Below the pieces are notes generated by a model. The model was not told the origin of the DNA. It was given only the letters and a program-made list of their open reading frames with translations, and did no database searches. From the NCBI GenBank assembly GCA_964016875.1, contig OZ024724.1, forward strand, positions 48,266,899 through 48,330,898: 64,000 nt of DNA, written 5' to 3'. Shown here one piece after another: positions 43,819 to 56,170 of this stretch. The DNA comes from Fallopia convolvulus. Taxonomy: Eukaryota; Streptophyta; Magnoliopsida; Caryophyllales; Polygonaceae. The stretch's first letter is position 1. Every line of letters begins with the position of its first letter. The translations under genes and the position numbers were made by a program.

Positions 43819-46800
43819 TCAGTAAGGCAGGCTACTTGTCATCCACACATGATCTAGTGTACTCTTGAGACCATACTTAAGCACAGCCTTGTTGGCAGCT
43901 CGAAATCCGTCTCCGTAAACTGGAGACACATCAGATTCCACCTGGTTCTTGAAGAACTTCCCAAGCTTCAATTCAAATGGTGATCTGTTGCCCCTGTATG
44001 CTGACCTGGCAGACGATGAAGATGCCTGACTGCTGCTGCTGGACCCAGATCCGATTTGGGTTTCTAGCCACTTGTATGCCATCACCTGGCAGAGTCCTTC
44101 CTCAATCTGAGGATTCAGTTTCCTATAACCTACGAAACAGGGAACCAAACAACTTGTCATGTGCAAATGAACCCCTTGTTTCTACATATTTAGGACTCGA
44201 TTGGTTCAACTTTGAGTTTTCAATTTTTAGTTGTGAAGTAATTTTTTAAAGGTTTCCAATAACTATCAGAACATATTATGCTATATATCCTAGTATTGAG
44301 CTTAAATTTCAAAACTGGCAACTAAGAAGTTGAAAACTAGAACAATGCATTTCCAAAATTCAGAACCATAGAAGTCCTTGGTGATACGGAGGTGTCATAA
44401 TTCTAGAATGATTCAGTGTTACGTGTAGGGAAGCATACCTTTAAGGCGTAGCCAAGCATGCATCATCTCATGAGCTAGGATCGAGCCAGTCAGCAATCTG
44501 GGTAGAGAGAAACAGACATTTACTTCGCAACAAAAAAATGTGTGTTGATCATGTCATAGTCAAACGCCTATAACAATTACCTTGGAAGGCCAAACAAAAT
44601 AAGAATTGCAGTGACTTCGCAATGTCGTGTCAGTTTATATGGCTCTGATATCACATTCATGTTTCCTTTTCTACCCCAAAGTTTCGGTCGTTTCAAAACC
44701 TAATAAAAACCCAAAAGATGTGCACTAAATTTCAGTATGAGTTAAATAAGTACATAGAAAAAGGAAGAATGAACAAATTCTTACAGTTGTGATAGTTTGT
44801 TCTTCAGAGAGGCAAAGTCCTCTAGTCTCTGGCATATGGTGATGACCCTGGTGAATTTGAGAAGATTAATAAATGTTAAATATACACTTGTGTATTGTTT
44901 CTAACAAGATTCTGTTACGGATTTCGGCATGCTTTTCCTTACATGTTTTTCTCCACCCATAGCTTCATTCAAAGCTTGCCTTTCAACAAGAAGCAATGGA
45001 ACATCCTGCTCAACTTTCATGCCCAAGCTTTCATAGAACCCTTGTATCTCAAGATACAGAGGCTGGCACTGATTTGTATCCATTACTACTGAATCCAAAC
45101 ATTCTAAGCATAATCTTCGTCCATCACCAAGGGAAATATATCCAGTACCTTGTGGCTGCACATAGAAAAAAGGGTTTCAGTGCAATAAGAATTTCCTCAA
45201 GAACAAAGTAATTTTTTTTGTCATTTAGACTTTACCTCCATTCGCTCACAACTACAACACCGAGGGGTTCCATCAGTCTCATGAACAGGGCAATACTTTT
45301 GGTCCCAGAAAGGATGTGCTCTATACTCAATTACACCAGCAGCACTTGTTGGTATCTGGTAATGGAGATATTATCACATATTTGACTTAGAATAGATGAT
45401 TTACGATACAAATTCTGATAATAATACAATTGATGCTACAAAAATTGCATAAAAATCATCATGAACTCTAATAATACACCAAGATCAGTAGCATTTATTG
45501 AATGCGTTTTATATCTAATTATTGGTCCCAAACATAGTTTCAAATATTCTACTGAATTACGAGGGGACTGCTTTTTCAAGCTGTTCAGTATTTGGATATG
45601 ATATGCAGGTACTTAACTATGCAAATTTCAGATATTCAGTTTCTCACCCCTAAACAGAAACAAGATTGAAGGGGGGGGGGGGGGGGATAGATATCAACTC
45701 GGAACGTCACTTACGAATTGGTTACATACACCGCATTTTGGGTGATACTGCTCTCTGTAACAAGCTTTATGATAAGGATAATCTCCAGACACGGAAAACT
45801 GTTAAAAAAAATTGGATGAATAAATAGGAATGATAGATAAAGAGGCAGCGAAGCACACTTGTGTGAGTTAATAAAAAAAATCAGTCAAAGAATATGTTCT
45901 TTATTCAATCAGAAGCAAACTGATACCTCATGACCTGAAATAGGTAAGTTGCAAGCATGGCATTTGAAACATTCAGGATGCCATATTACACCCATACAGC
46001 TTAGGAAACGACCAAAACCGATTTCATTGTGGCAACCGGCACAATTCCTGCTAGAGAAAGACAACACCTAAATAAATATGATATAATAGTTTTCCCAGCT
46101 CAGAAACGCATAAAAGCTCTGATATTAATACAACTACCAAAACAAGACAGTGAAAACAAATTCATAACTTTGAATTTCCTAGAGATGCTAGAAATTTGCA
46201 TCAGTAATTACAGTGAGAGAACTGAAGTGGCAAGGTCTAGATTATGTGCCATGATGACACTTTACAACAATGAATGTTTACAAAGCTTGATATGCACTTC
46301 TTGGATTGAGAGCTGAATGTTTTGAGTTTGAACTGTAACGCCACACAAACGATATTCTTATTGCTGTCTATGACTATATACCTGTATCCTGTTGAGAAGG
46401 GAAAAATATTAGGTAGACCGTAATTCCCGCCTCCATAGACAGATTGTGGAGGAGCCTCAGTGTTAAAACTTTCTTGAAGTGCTCTAGCAAGTTGTTCATC
46501 TTCCTTAAGTTGAAACTCATAGTCTGTCAAAAGCAATAGGCACAAATTAAATTACAGCTAATGGATATAAGATTGAAAATTCAGAAGCATAAAAAAAAGG
46601 CAGTTACTGATTTCATAAATATCAGAAGAGAAAATGTAAAAATGTATTACATGAGTGTTACTCACTTGTAGCTCGTTTTCTTTTCTCCTCTTCCTCTGCA
46701 AGTGACAATGCAATAGCACAATCTATCTCTTCATCATGATTATCCACCCATTGATCCTATAACCAGAAGTATAACACACAAGACTAAATCACACAATACT

Positions 46801-47041
46801 AATTATACAAAAGTAGGATTGCCCAAGGAGGGATGGATTGTGCCTACATGTTGACTACTTGGTTAAAATTAAAGTAGGCAGTTAATAAAACAACCATCGG
46901 TAGTTTATATGGGAAAGTTAGCAGTTATACCCTCGATGTAGAAGCTTGATTCCAAACTGGATCTTCACCATACCCGTGATAGTGAGATCCTTCTGAAACT
47001 CTATGACTGGAACCGTTGAAAATTTTGCTAAGCCAACCCAT
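43819..47041 (-). CDS. DA1: DA1-type LIM-domain ubiquitin-activated peptidase, 11 coding exons
   Basis: In plants DA1 and its relatives bind ubiquitin, are activated by mono-ubiquitination and cleave growth regulators to limit cell proliferation in organs. Coding exons on the minus strand: 47041-46931, 46756-46666, 46523-46382, 46047-45927, 45798-45715, 45355-45236, 45155-44943, 44847-44785, 44699-44581, 44497-44439, 44129-43819. All junctions are GT-AG and phases agree, giving 477 residues. Domains: two ubiquitin-interacting motifs (about 44-62 EEIDCAIALSLAEEEE; 74-90 EDEQLARALQESF); a full LIM domain with ligands C117, C120, H138, C141, C144, C147, H165 and C168; a LIM-like second zinc region from C177; and the peptidase motif HEMMH at 364-368. 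The C-terminus ends LDHVWMTSSLPY. The start MGWLSKIF is the classic family N-terminus. I cannot separate DA1 from close DAR paralogues. Confidence 0.93.
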
Positions 47042-48090
47042 GTTGGTGATTTTTATAGCTGCAAATGGCCAAAAGGGACACCTGATATATAGAGAAAGTA
47101 ATTTAATAGAAATAATCATGCATGTTAAAACATCAAAGGGAAGTTTGTTGCTTTTTCCTTTCTGCAAGAATCAGGTTCTAACACACAAGATAGTGAACCA
47201 AAAACATGTGGGATTCGACACGAGAGATTAGCAAAGGCATAAGTTTTGTTTTGTCTAATCAATTTTTATTTCCCCAATCATCATGAGCAAGCCTCTGAGC
47301 ATTTGCTCCAAGCCACTCAGAATTTTACTGAATTTTTAGCTCACTGTTATAAAATTCAAGCATTCTGTAGCCAGCCACCCAAAGCAAATTCCACTTCCCA
47401 TCAAAAATTGGGTCTGCATAAGTCTCTTTAAAAATGATCAAATTCTTCAATAATCTAAAAAACTCTAAAGATAGTTTTCCATCTAGGAAAAAGAAACTCT
47501 AAAGAGATCAATCCAAAGATGCAAACCCCAAGCATATTGCATTTTTTACCTGTATTTTGCTAAAAATAGTTTTCCAACATTGCGGACACATCATGCGTTG
47601 AAAAATCCTTTCCTCACCCTAAAACCTCGAAAAGAAAGGAGGGAATAATACAGCAAAGACAATGAAAACCTCAATCCACTTTCAAAACGGAAATCCTAAA
47701 TTGAATGCAAAATCGTCATTAAACCCACACCAAAGGCAGAATTTTTCTAAACCCTTGTCATTCATAGAAACCATCAAATTGAAGCACATGCATAATCCGG
47801 TAATAAGTAAACGTATCTACGTACTATGCAAGGGCAATCGATAACCCAGGGAGTTATTCGTGATATTAATTTGAAACATTGATCAAAGAAATGATCGTCT
47901 GGGTGGATCGGAGAACAATATGATCGTCTGGGTGGATCGGAGACTTACCAGAAAGCAAAAAGGGATGGCAAAAGAAATTCGTTGAAGCAGAAATCGACCC
48001 AATTGAGAAATCAAGAACAATTCTTAAATTTGCTGAGTGGCTGAAAACCCCAGATTCCTCATCAAGCAAGAGAAAAATGTTTAGGGAAGA
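47042..48090 (-). other. 5' UTR and leader intron of the DA1 gene
   Basis: A short non-coding stretch (47058-47042) precedes the ATG after an acceptor TTTGCAG. A good donor GTAAGT begins at 47948, so an intron of about 890 bases splits the leader. The first exon would lie at about 48090-47949. Just inside the donor, a 24-base word (ATGATCGTCTGGGTGGATCG followed by GAGA) occurs twice (47891-47914 and 47919-47942). Confidence 0.6.
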
Positions 48091-48905
48091 AGAAATGTGT
48101 AACTTAATCTAGAAAATCAATTTGCCCGGATTAACAACTCAATGTGATGGGAAAGGCTTATAAGCGTCCCCGGCGAAAATTGGAAAGTCAAAAACTCGGA
48201 AATAAGGAATAGAGAGGAGGCAGCTTCGAAAGGTTGACAAAAAACCCCGGGAGGATTTGACGACGCAACCTTCAAACCCAAAATTTCTCACTTTTCAGTT
48301 TTCACACCTTCCGCGTCGGCCAATTTTTTCTTCGTTTATTTGTTTTGTTCTTTTTGTTTTTTTGGTCAATTGAATATTATTCACATCCCGTAACTCCCGT
48401 TATCCCTGTTTTATCCATTGATTTATAAACCAAGGTTTGTTTATATTACTAGATGAATTCGCATGCCAGATCCAAGGTTTTGTTAATTTATTAAAAAAAG
48501 TTTAAATTGTAAGCATAAATTGTAAAATATAAATTGTAAGCATACATAGTACTGTATCAACTATTTTTTGTTTAGTTAAATATATATTAAGTATAAAATA
48601 TAAATTGTAAGCATAGATAGTATTACCTATTTTTTTTTTTGGTCATAAAGAGTATTACCTATTTTTTGAGACCACGAAATCTTGAACATTCAATGATAAG
48701 GTTTAAGGCTAGATTTGTTGGGTATAAAAAATTTGTTGAAGTTTTCTAACTAGTTGTATAAATTCATATAAATATTATTTGTTTCACACATAAAATCTAA
48801 TAACTAGATGTAAAACTAGTTTTTTAATTTTTGAGCATTGTATGGTGGGTTGTCATAGAGCACCCTACTAATTAATTGATCTATTGAACTTTAACATAAT
48901 ATTGT
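48091..48905. other. DA1 upstream region and AT-rich spacer
   Basis: No gene. At 48500-48660 the phrase AAATTGTAAGCATA is repeated four times. Confidence 0.5.
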
Positions 48906-48910
48906 TTGTT

Positions 48911-49586
48911 TCACACGGCCTTTGAGTTGGGTTCTTGAGTAACCAAGTTTATGACTTGATCAGTAAGAGTCCCAATCAAGGCGCCGTGGACTAGCTTGTC
49001 CTGCCTGTCCCATGTCTGAAATGCACGGTTAAGAACCGAAACATTGGCTTGAACAACAGTTGCAACAGGGGGTGGTATGGATCCGTCTAGATAGCCAAAA
49101 AGGCCATACCCGGTGAGCGTTAATTTTGTTTGTGTCGACCAAGCTAGATAGTTTGTTGGGGATAGTTTGATGTTGTTAACGAGATTGACAAGGATGAAGG
49201 GCTTTTCAGGTTCAAACGGATTCGGGAGGATCATCGAGTTTGAAGCCATGTTTAATTGTTGTAAGGACTTTTGTGAGGATGATTATTAGAATCGTTAAGA
49301 CGCGACTGATACCATATAGGAAAACAAATATTATGAAGAAGAAGAAACGTAATTGTATTATTGATGGAGAGTTTTACTTATACAAGAGAAAAGCTCTACT
49401 AAGATATGATACGTGATCTTATCTAATTATGTTAACTAGTAAAGATCACGTTGCCATACTAACGATTGTATCTTAGGATAGAAATCAAGATAATATAAAT
49501 CTATAATAGTAAACAATATATATTATCATAGTATTTGTCGGCTGCATAATTAGGTTTGACGACCTTAAGACATAATATTAGTAACA
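48911..49586 (-). mobile_element. Truncated Copia retrotransposon: LTR, primer site and gag start
   Basis: On the minus strand the text from 49586 (TGTTACTAATATTATG) to about 49330 looks like an LTR. At 49314 TGGTATCAGTCGCG follows; its first nine bases fit a primer site for initiator methionine tRNA. After 50 bases an ATG at 49249 opens a 112-residue frame (MASNSMILPNPFEPEKPF, LSPTNYLAWSTQ, GYGLFGYLDGSIPPP), the N-terminus of a plant Copia gag. The frame ends at 48911, and nothing of protease, integrase or polymerase follows. It is a 5'-end fragment, unable to move. Confidence 0.8.
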
Positions 49587-49948
49587 ATAAGATTAGTATT
49601 AAGTACCTGTTGACTAAATTAAACATTAAAAAAAATTATCAAAATTAAAAGGCCTAAACCAAGAAAATTGAAATGCCAAACGTACAAATAATGGCATTTC
49701 GTGGCAACTTAAAAACGTACACGAAGCACATTTGTGCGTATGGGATGACAACCCCGTAGAGTTTACAAGTATATAGTATTGTATCAATTTGACGTCACGT
49801 TACGTTACGTTAAATCTCCTAATCAGATTATAAGAATGTTGAGTTGTTACTCTCAGAGTCGCTTTAAAAAAAAAAAAACGCTCTGTTTTGAAAATCACTA
49901 AACTCTAATTCCAAGCCCTAGTGTCGCCGGTGACTATTTTGCGCCGCC

Positions 49949-51901
49949 ATGGCGGAAACGGCCATGGGTCCATCCATCCCACCAGATACGGGATTGGGTG
50001 GAGCCATGGACATTGATCAAGGTCCAGTTTCTGCACTGGTTCCTTTGCATGGAAACACTACTACCCCTGCATTTCCTGAAGAAGTACCACAACCATCACA
50101 AACTAAAGTGGTCAGTTCAGAACAAGAAAATGCTGAACATGGCGACAAATCTCCACTCTCAACTAGAAAAGACGCCTCTGCTGGAGTTAGTCAAGAAAAT
50201 AATGGCAATGCTGATGTCCGATCTTTTAAAGAAGTGCTTGCAGGAGTCCAAATCAAGAACTGGATAGCACCACCCCCGACAATTTGGCAAGAGCGTCCGG
50301 ACTTGTATGATACGGATGATGATGAGCCGCCGGAAGAAGATGACCCTCTGTGTCCGACAATAACTCTAACGGCGCAGGAAAAACGAAGTCTACGCCTCCC
50401 ATGGGCTAAGGCTTTGATCATACACATGTTCGATCGAGGCCCGGGCTATACCGTTCTCAAGAAACGCTTGGAGCAAAAATGGCAATTGAAGGGAGTGCTT
50501 ACTCTAGTGGATATCGGCAATGATCACTATGTTGCCAAATTCACGAGCGAAGAGGATTATAACCATGTGATGACTCAGGGGCCTTGGATGATTGGCGATA
50601 ATTATCTCATGATCCGCCGTTGGGTTCCGAACTTTGATCCTTTCACCAATGTTACTAAGATACTCACGGCGTGGATCCGAATCCCTGGGTTAAGTCTTGA
50701 GTATTTCCAACAAGGATTTCTGCAGCGAATTGGACAACATATTGGGAAGGTGGTACGGATTGATAAGACAACAATAGCAGCAGATAGGGGGCAATTCGTT
50801 CGCCTGGCCGTTGAAATAGATTTGGAGAAGACACTATTGCCACGATTTTGCTGCAAGGGACGCACTTGGCATGTACAATATGAAGGCATTCGCATGCTAT
50901 GTTATGAGTGCGGAAGGGTTGGACATGTTCGTGATGAGTGTCCGACTAAAATCCCAGAAACAGAGGAGCAGCCGAATGCCCAGGTGTCTCTGCCTAAAGA
51001 ACCTGAAGAAACCATTGGACCATGGATGCAGCCAATCAAGCCCCGACGACGCCCGCAGCCAGAAAAGGAGAATGCGATGGATGTCCCAAATCATTCATTG
51101 CAATTAAAGGAGACTCATAAAGACGTCCAAGTGAGAAGCAGAAATCAAACTCGACTAGGCAAAGCACCACAAATGGCTAATCGTTTTGACGCCCTGATGT
51201 CAATGGATGGTGGTGAAGGAACATCAACAAATTTAAACCAAACGCACATGCCGACGACTGCTCAGAATGCCGTTCACACTAGGACACCAGCGCCGGCCGT
51301 CAAAGCAGTTTTCTCCGAGGCGGCGGTCAAAGCTGCAAAAGTCAACTTGGAAAAATTCGATTCTAAAATTATGGGAACAAAAGATGACGTGGAAGATTTG
51401 GGTAACAACCAGAATCTCAAGCAATCTCATATCAGCCGCACTTCCAAAAAAAGAGGCAAAAAGGGAGGCAAGAATATTACTCTATCCTTAACACGCAAGG
51501 ATTCGGGAAGATCCACCTCAACCTCGGTAATTCTATCCAAAAATACCGAAGTCCAAAAGGCAAACCTAATCTCCGAGAGCGTGCTCCAAGAAAACCCCGC
51601 CAAACAAGCCAATCCACCGCCCGTTTTCCCATCACTACCCCCTCCCTCCAATTCACCTACGCCTTCTGCCACGACAAACCAGAATGTCGGCATTGGGGGA
51701 GGTGATCAACCCAATAATTCCGAACGTGGAGATCCTTCCAGTCTTCAACACCCGAAGCACAGTGCTATCAAACCACCGGACCGGTCCGCTACTATTGAGA
51801 CTGCCGTGGTTAGCCAACAGAATGAGGGTGGAGCTATTACCGATTCAGACCGAGACTCAGCCTATTTTATGCCGAGTCTCCATGCTACTAATACTCAGTA
51901 A
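49949..51901 (+). CDS. LINE ORF1 (DUF4283 and CCHC zinc knuckle), intact
   Basis: An open 650-residue frame encoding the RNA-binding partner of ORF2. DUF4283 spans about residues 150-285 (KALIIHMFDRGPGYTVLKKR, GPWMIGDNYLMIRRW, AWIRIPGLSLEYF). A canonical zinc knuckle CYECGRVGHVRDEC (C-x2-C-x4-H-x4-C) follows at about residue 314. The C-terminal 300 residues are low-complexity, with Lys-rich GKKGGK and Pro-rich stretches. The start follows the words GCCGCC before ATGGCGG. Confidence 0.9.
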   Translation: MAETAMGPSIPPDTGLGGAMDIDQGPVSALVPLHGNTTTPAFPEEVPQPSQTKVVSSEQENAEHGDKSPLSTRKDASAGVSQENNGNADVRSFKEVLAGVQIKNWIAPPPTIWQERPDLYDTDDDEPPEEDDPLCPTITLTAQEKRSLRLPWAKALIIHMFDRGPGYTVLKKRLEQKWQLKGVLTLVDIGNDHYVAKFTSEEDYNHVMTQGPWMIGDNYLMIRRWVPNFDPFTNVTKILTAWIRIPGLSLEYFQQGFLQRIGQHIGKVVRIDKTTIAADRGQFVRLAVEIDLEKTLLPRFCCKGRTWHVQYEGIRMLCYECGRVGHVRDECPTKIPETEEQPNAQVSLPKEPEETIGPWMQPIKPRRRPQPEKENAMDVPNHSLQLKETHKDVQVRSRNQTRLGKAPQMANRFDALMSMDGGEGTSTNLNQTHMPTTAQNAVHTRTPAPAVKAVFSEAAVKAAKVNLEKFDSKIMGTKDDVEDLGNNQNLKQSHISRTSKKRGKKGGKNITLSLTRKDSGRSTSTSVILSKNTEVQKANLISESVLQENPAKQANPPPVFPSLPPPSNSPTPSATTNQNVGIGGGDQPNNSERGDPSSLQHPKHSAIKPPDRSATIETAVVSQQNEGGAITDSDRDSAYFMPSLHATNTQ

Positions 51902-52001
51902 TGCGATTCAGCGTCTTGCTGAACTCGCAAGAGGGTCGGAAGACTTTACGTCTCCTTTTATGACTCGCTTAATTCATACCATCAACACAGATATGGTTAT
52001 T

Positions 52002-55000
52002 ATGAATCGCATGAGTGTACTTGTTTGGAATGTTCGAGGTGCAGGGGCCACCAACTTCTTTACGTCTATTCGTGAACTTATTCGCTTGCACGATCCAACG
52101 GTTATAGCTATCGTTGAACCACGAATCAGTGGTGTGAGAGCGGACCAAGTATGTCGTCAACTCGGTTTTGATGGAGTTATCAGGGTTGATGCAACGGGTT
52201 TTTCTGGAGGAATATGGTTGTTATGGAGGACTGCTGATGTGTTGGTGACTCCGATATCTCTTCACCAACATCATATCACAGTTGACGTTACTAGGAGAGG
52301 AGAGGCATCATGGATTCTCTCTGCTATCTATGCATCACCAAATCCCTTGTCACGCACAGCTTTATGGGATTCTCTTGCCTCATTCGCTCACCAACAATAT
52401 CCATGGCTCTTGGCTGGGGATTTTAATGCCACTGTTTCACCAAATGAGCGCATTGAATCGTCGGAAGCATCGAATTCTGCCTCTTTGAAATTTTGTGAAG
52501 AAATTGATAAATTACAGTTAATCGACCTTGGCTTCTCAGGACCACAACGTGGTCCACGGGTCGTTCAAGTGCTACTTACAAGGCGGCTAGATTAGATCGT
52601 GGCCTGTGCAATGATGTTTGGCGTCTAAAATATCCAGAGGCTCTTGTTCGTCATCTTTCAGCCCCACACTCTGATCATCGTCCATTGCTGATTCAGCTTA
52701 AACCGGAAGCTTGTATTCAATCGGGTCTGAGGCCCTTTCGATTTCAAGCTGCGTGGATACTTCATGATGGCTTCAAACCTTTATTGAGAGACAAATGGAG
52801 TAATGATGCTGATTTCCATACGTCTCTTCATACTTTATCGGATGATTTATTGAACTGGAACAGAAGTGTCTTCGACAATATTTTTTACAAAAAAAGAAAG
52901 CTATGGGCAAGGCTTGATGGTGTCAAAAGACGGTTGGAAACACATCATTCAGATTTTCTTGTCCAGCTCGAGTATCAACTAAGGAAAGATCTTGAAGATG
53001 TGCTTCAACAAGAGCAACTCTTTTGGTTTCAGAAATCCAGGGCTTCTTTCTTGTTGGAGGGTGACCGGAACACTCGTTTTTATCATCTCTCGACGGTTAT
53101 TCGGAGGAAGGCTAATCGTATTCATACCCTCATGAATAATGATGGTGTATGGATCTCCGACTCGCATCAGATTCAGTCTATGGTGCTTTCTTTTTTCCAT
53201 AATTTATTCACGGCTAGCTCACGGGACGATCATCTGATGCCGTGTCTACCTAGGGTTGCTTTCCCTAGCCTCTCGGCAGACTGCATTGCTTCTCTTGGAT
53301 CGCCTTTCCAACCGTCTGATGTTTGGGAAGCAATTAAGATGATGGCGCCTTATAAAGCTCCGGGCCCTGACGGATTCCCCGCACTGTTCTATCAACACAA
53401 TTGGGACATTGTTGGAACAAAGGCTTCAACTACGGTTCTCAACGTTGTTAATCATGGCATTATTCCGGCTAAAATCAGTGATGCTCTCTTGGTGTTATTA
53501 CCCAAAACTGAGCAGCCCAGTAATGCAGCACAGTTCAGGCCAATTGCTCTGTTAAATGTTATTTTCAAAATTGCTACAAAGCTGATAGTGAATCGTTTGA
53601 AACCGATTCTTCCCGATTTGGTGTCGCCAGCACAAGCTAGTTTCATTCCGGGTCGGCAAATTATTGACAATGTTGTTATTGTTCAAGAGGTGCTCCACTC
53701 TATGGCGTCAGTGAATTCCTCTGCTAGAACCATGATTCTGAAAATTGACTTAGCTAAGGCGTATGATCGGGTCAAGTGGGGCTTCTTGCGGGCTATCCTT
53801 ACTCAAGCTCATCTACCGGATCGCCTAGTCGATGTCATTATGAAATGTCAAACAGAGGGGAATATGGAGTTGCTTTGGAATGGTGCTCGAAGTGGTAATT
53901 TTAAGCCTACTCGGGGTGTTCGACAAGGCGACCCATTATTTCCATACCTTTTTGTGTTGTGCATGGAGTACCTATCTCACATAATTGATGAAGCAGTTGC
54001 TTTGGGCCACTGGAAACCGGTAATGGAAGGAGGAGTACCTTTGTCACACCTCTTCTTTGCGGATGATCTAATTCTTTTTGCCGAAGCCTCAGTTATGCAA
54101 GCAAATATCATTAAAAATTGCCTCGAAAAGTTCTGTCGTATTTCAGGAGAAAAAGTGAATTTTGATAAGAGTAATATGATCTTTTCTCGGCGAGTTACAG
54201 AGACAACTCGGCAAGATATCAGTCGAACCTTCTCTATCCCTGTGGTTGACAATTTCGAGACTTATTTAGGTGTGCCAATTTCCTGTGGTCGAATGACTAA
54301 CGATCGATACACTTTCTTGCTGGATAAGATTACTTCAAGACTCCGGGGGTGGCAGGCCAAAACACTGTCTGCTGCGGGCAGAGTCACATTGGCAGGGTCA
54401 GTGCTATCTAGTCTACCAGTGTATGTTATGCAAGCCACATTAGTGCCTCGGGCGATCTGTGACGATGTGGATCAGCTCATACGAAATTTTGTATGGGGAT
54501 CCACGGAGGAGAAACGGAAAATTCATCTGCTATCTTGGGATGTTATAGCACAACCGAAATCTATGGGTGGGCTAGGACTGCGTTCTATGCGCCATTCAAA
54601 TTCAACACTTCTCGCCAAGCTCGGATGGCGCCTTATTCAAAACTCGAGTTCAATTTGGAGTCATGTGATCCATGGGAAGTACTGTGCGAATCGATTAGAT
54701 ATTGACATGTTTCAATCAAGGCCACGGGCTTCTCATATGTGGAAGGGCATTGTGCACGACGCTCATACCCTTAACCGAGGTTTAGCTATGGCTGTTGGCA
54801 ATGGAAGAAGCACGTTTTTCTGGCAACATGCTTGGCTGACTGAACGACCACTTTCTGATTCAACCCTGCAGCAACTTGATGATGAATCCCTTGCCTGTAC
54901 TGTTCGTGAATACTGGACGCCAAATGGGTGGGATCTCCAATGTCTGCAGCACTTTGTCCCTTCGGATATTCTAGACAAACTTCAGAGTGTTAAGTTAATT

Positions 55001-56103
55001 GATGACATCCAAGCGGTGGATAGTTTCTACTGGACTCCAACCAGCTCTGGAATTTTCACCACCCAATCGGCCATGTCGATCATCCGCTCTGCCCAAGTAC
55101 TCAATCTCAATCCGGTTTGGCAAGCTATTTGGAAGACTCCTGCTCAACAACGAATTCGCCATTTTTTATTTTTGATCACTCATGAGGCTGTTTTATGCAA
55201 TTCAAACAGAGCTCGGAGGCACTTGTCAAATTCAGCTTTGTGCCCTCGATGCCCTGTTGATGAAACGCTTTTCCATCTCCTGCGCGATTGCAACACAATC
55301 CGTCTTGCTTGGCTTGCGATATGCGGTAATGATACACCAGCTGCCTTTTTCTCTTGTTCTAGCATATCTGATTGGGTTTATCAAAACATTAAAAGGGGAG
55401 ACGACTGGAGTACTACTTTCGCCACCATGATCTGGTATGTGTGGAAATGTCGGAATTCTTTAATTTTTGAGGGTGTGGATACGAGTAGTCGTCTGACTCG
55501 AGTAGCCACTATGCAATCAGATGCATATCTGAATCAGCGCAACAAGCACAACAACATACTAGGCTGCCTCAAGCTCAACAAAGCGCTCAATCTATTTGGA
55601 TGCCTCCGCCAACTGGATGGGTGCTGTTGAATGTTGACGGGGTCTCTAAAGGAAATCCGGGCAAGGCTGGTGGAGGTGGCATTTTTCGAGACCATAATGG
55701 GAGATGCATCAAGGCTTTTACATTCTGTTGTGGCAATTGTGATGCTCTCTCTGCTGAGTTGTGGGCCTTGAAATATGGCCTCGACCAAGCCGCTGGTATG
55801 AATATCGACCAATTACTGGTTCAAAGTGACTCACAGGTAGCTTGCAACTTGCTGAACAATCATGGAATTTTCTACCCTCGCCATCGTTCCCTCATTATTC
55901 AATGTCGAGCGCTGATGCAACCATGGGCTTCTAGGCTCCGTATCGACCATGTGAAACGCCAGGCCAATTCGGTAGCGGACAGTATCGCCAATGTTGCCAT
56001 TTCTCGTAACGAAAACTTCTGCTCTTTTATGTTTGATTCTTTACCTTCTCTTGTGAAGGATTTGATTATTTCAGAATATGTAATCCCGTCTAGGAAAAAC
56101 TAG
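52002..56103 (+). pseudogene. LINE ORF2 (endonuclease, RT, zf-RVT, RNase H), two frameshifts
   Basis: The endonuclease starts MSVLVWNVRGAGATNFF with VEPRISG, LLAGDFNATV and, after the first break, HSDHRPLL. The frame breaks near 52548, where four bases appear lost relative to the expected motif. The reverse transcriptase has YKAPGPDGFPALFYQ, SFIPGRQIIDNVVIVQE, LKIDLAKAYDRVKWGF, GVRQGDPLFPYLF and the catalytic FADD (54057-54068). The zf-RVT part is RHLSNSALCPRCPVDETLFH, with HLLRDC. A second break near 55530 shifts into the RNase H frame (LLNVDGVSKGNPGKAGGGG, ALSAELWALKYGLDQ, QSDSQVACNLL, VKRQANSVADSIAN), ending at 56103. Confidence 0.92.
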
Positions 56104-56170
56104 TTTTATCTAATAATAAAACGCAGGGGTTGCCCGTTTCTTAAAAAAAAAAAAAGATTATAAGAATGTT

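Larger units (their letters stand above)
49841..56154 (+). mobile_element. Full-length L1-like LINE with RNase H, 6.3 kb
   Basis: The element is bracketed by the perfect 16-bp duplication AGATTATAAGAATGTT (49825-49840 and 56155-56170). It ends in an A-run (56143-56155) that runs into the duplication. Order: about 108-base leader, ORF1 (49949-51901), ORF2 (52002-56103) with endonuclease, reverse transcriptase, zf-RVT and RNase H, and a 40-base 3' end. An intact target duplication and few lesions suggest a recent insertion, but ORF2 has a 4-base deletion near 52548 and a frameshift near 55530. Confidence 0.95.
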
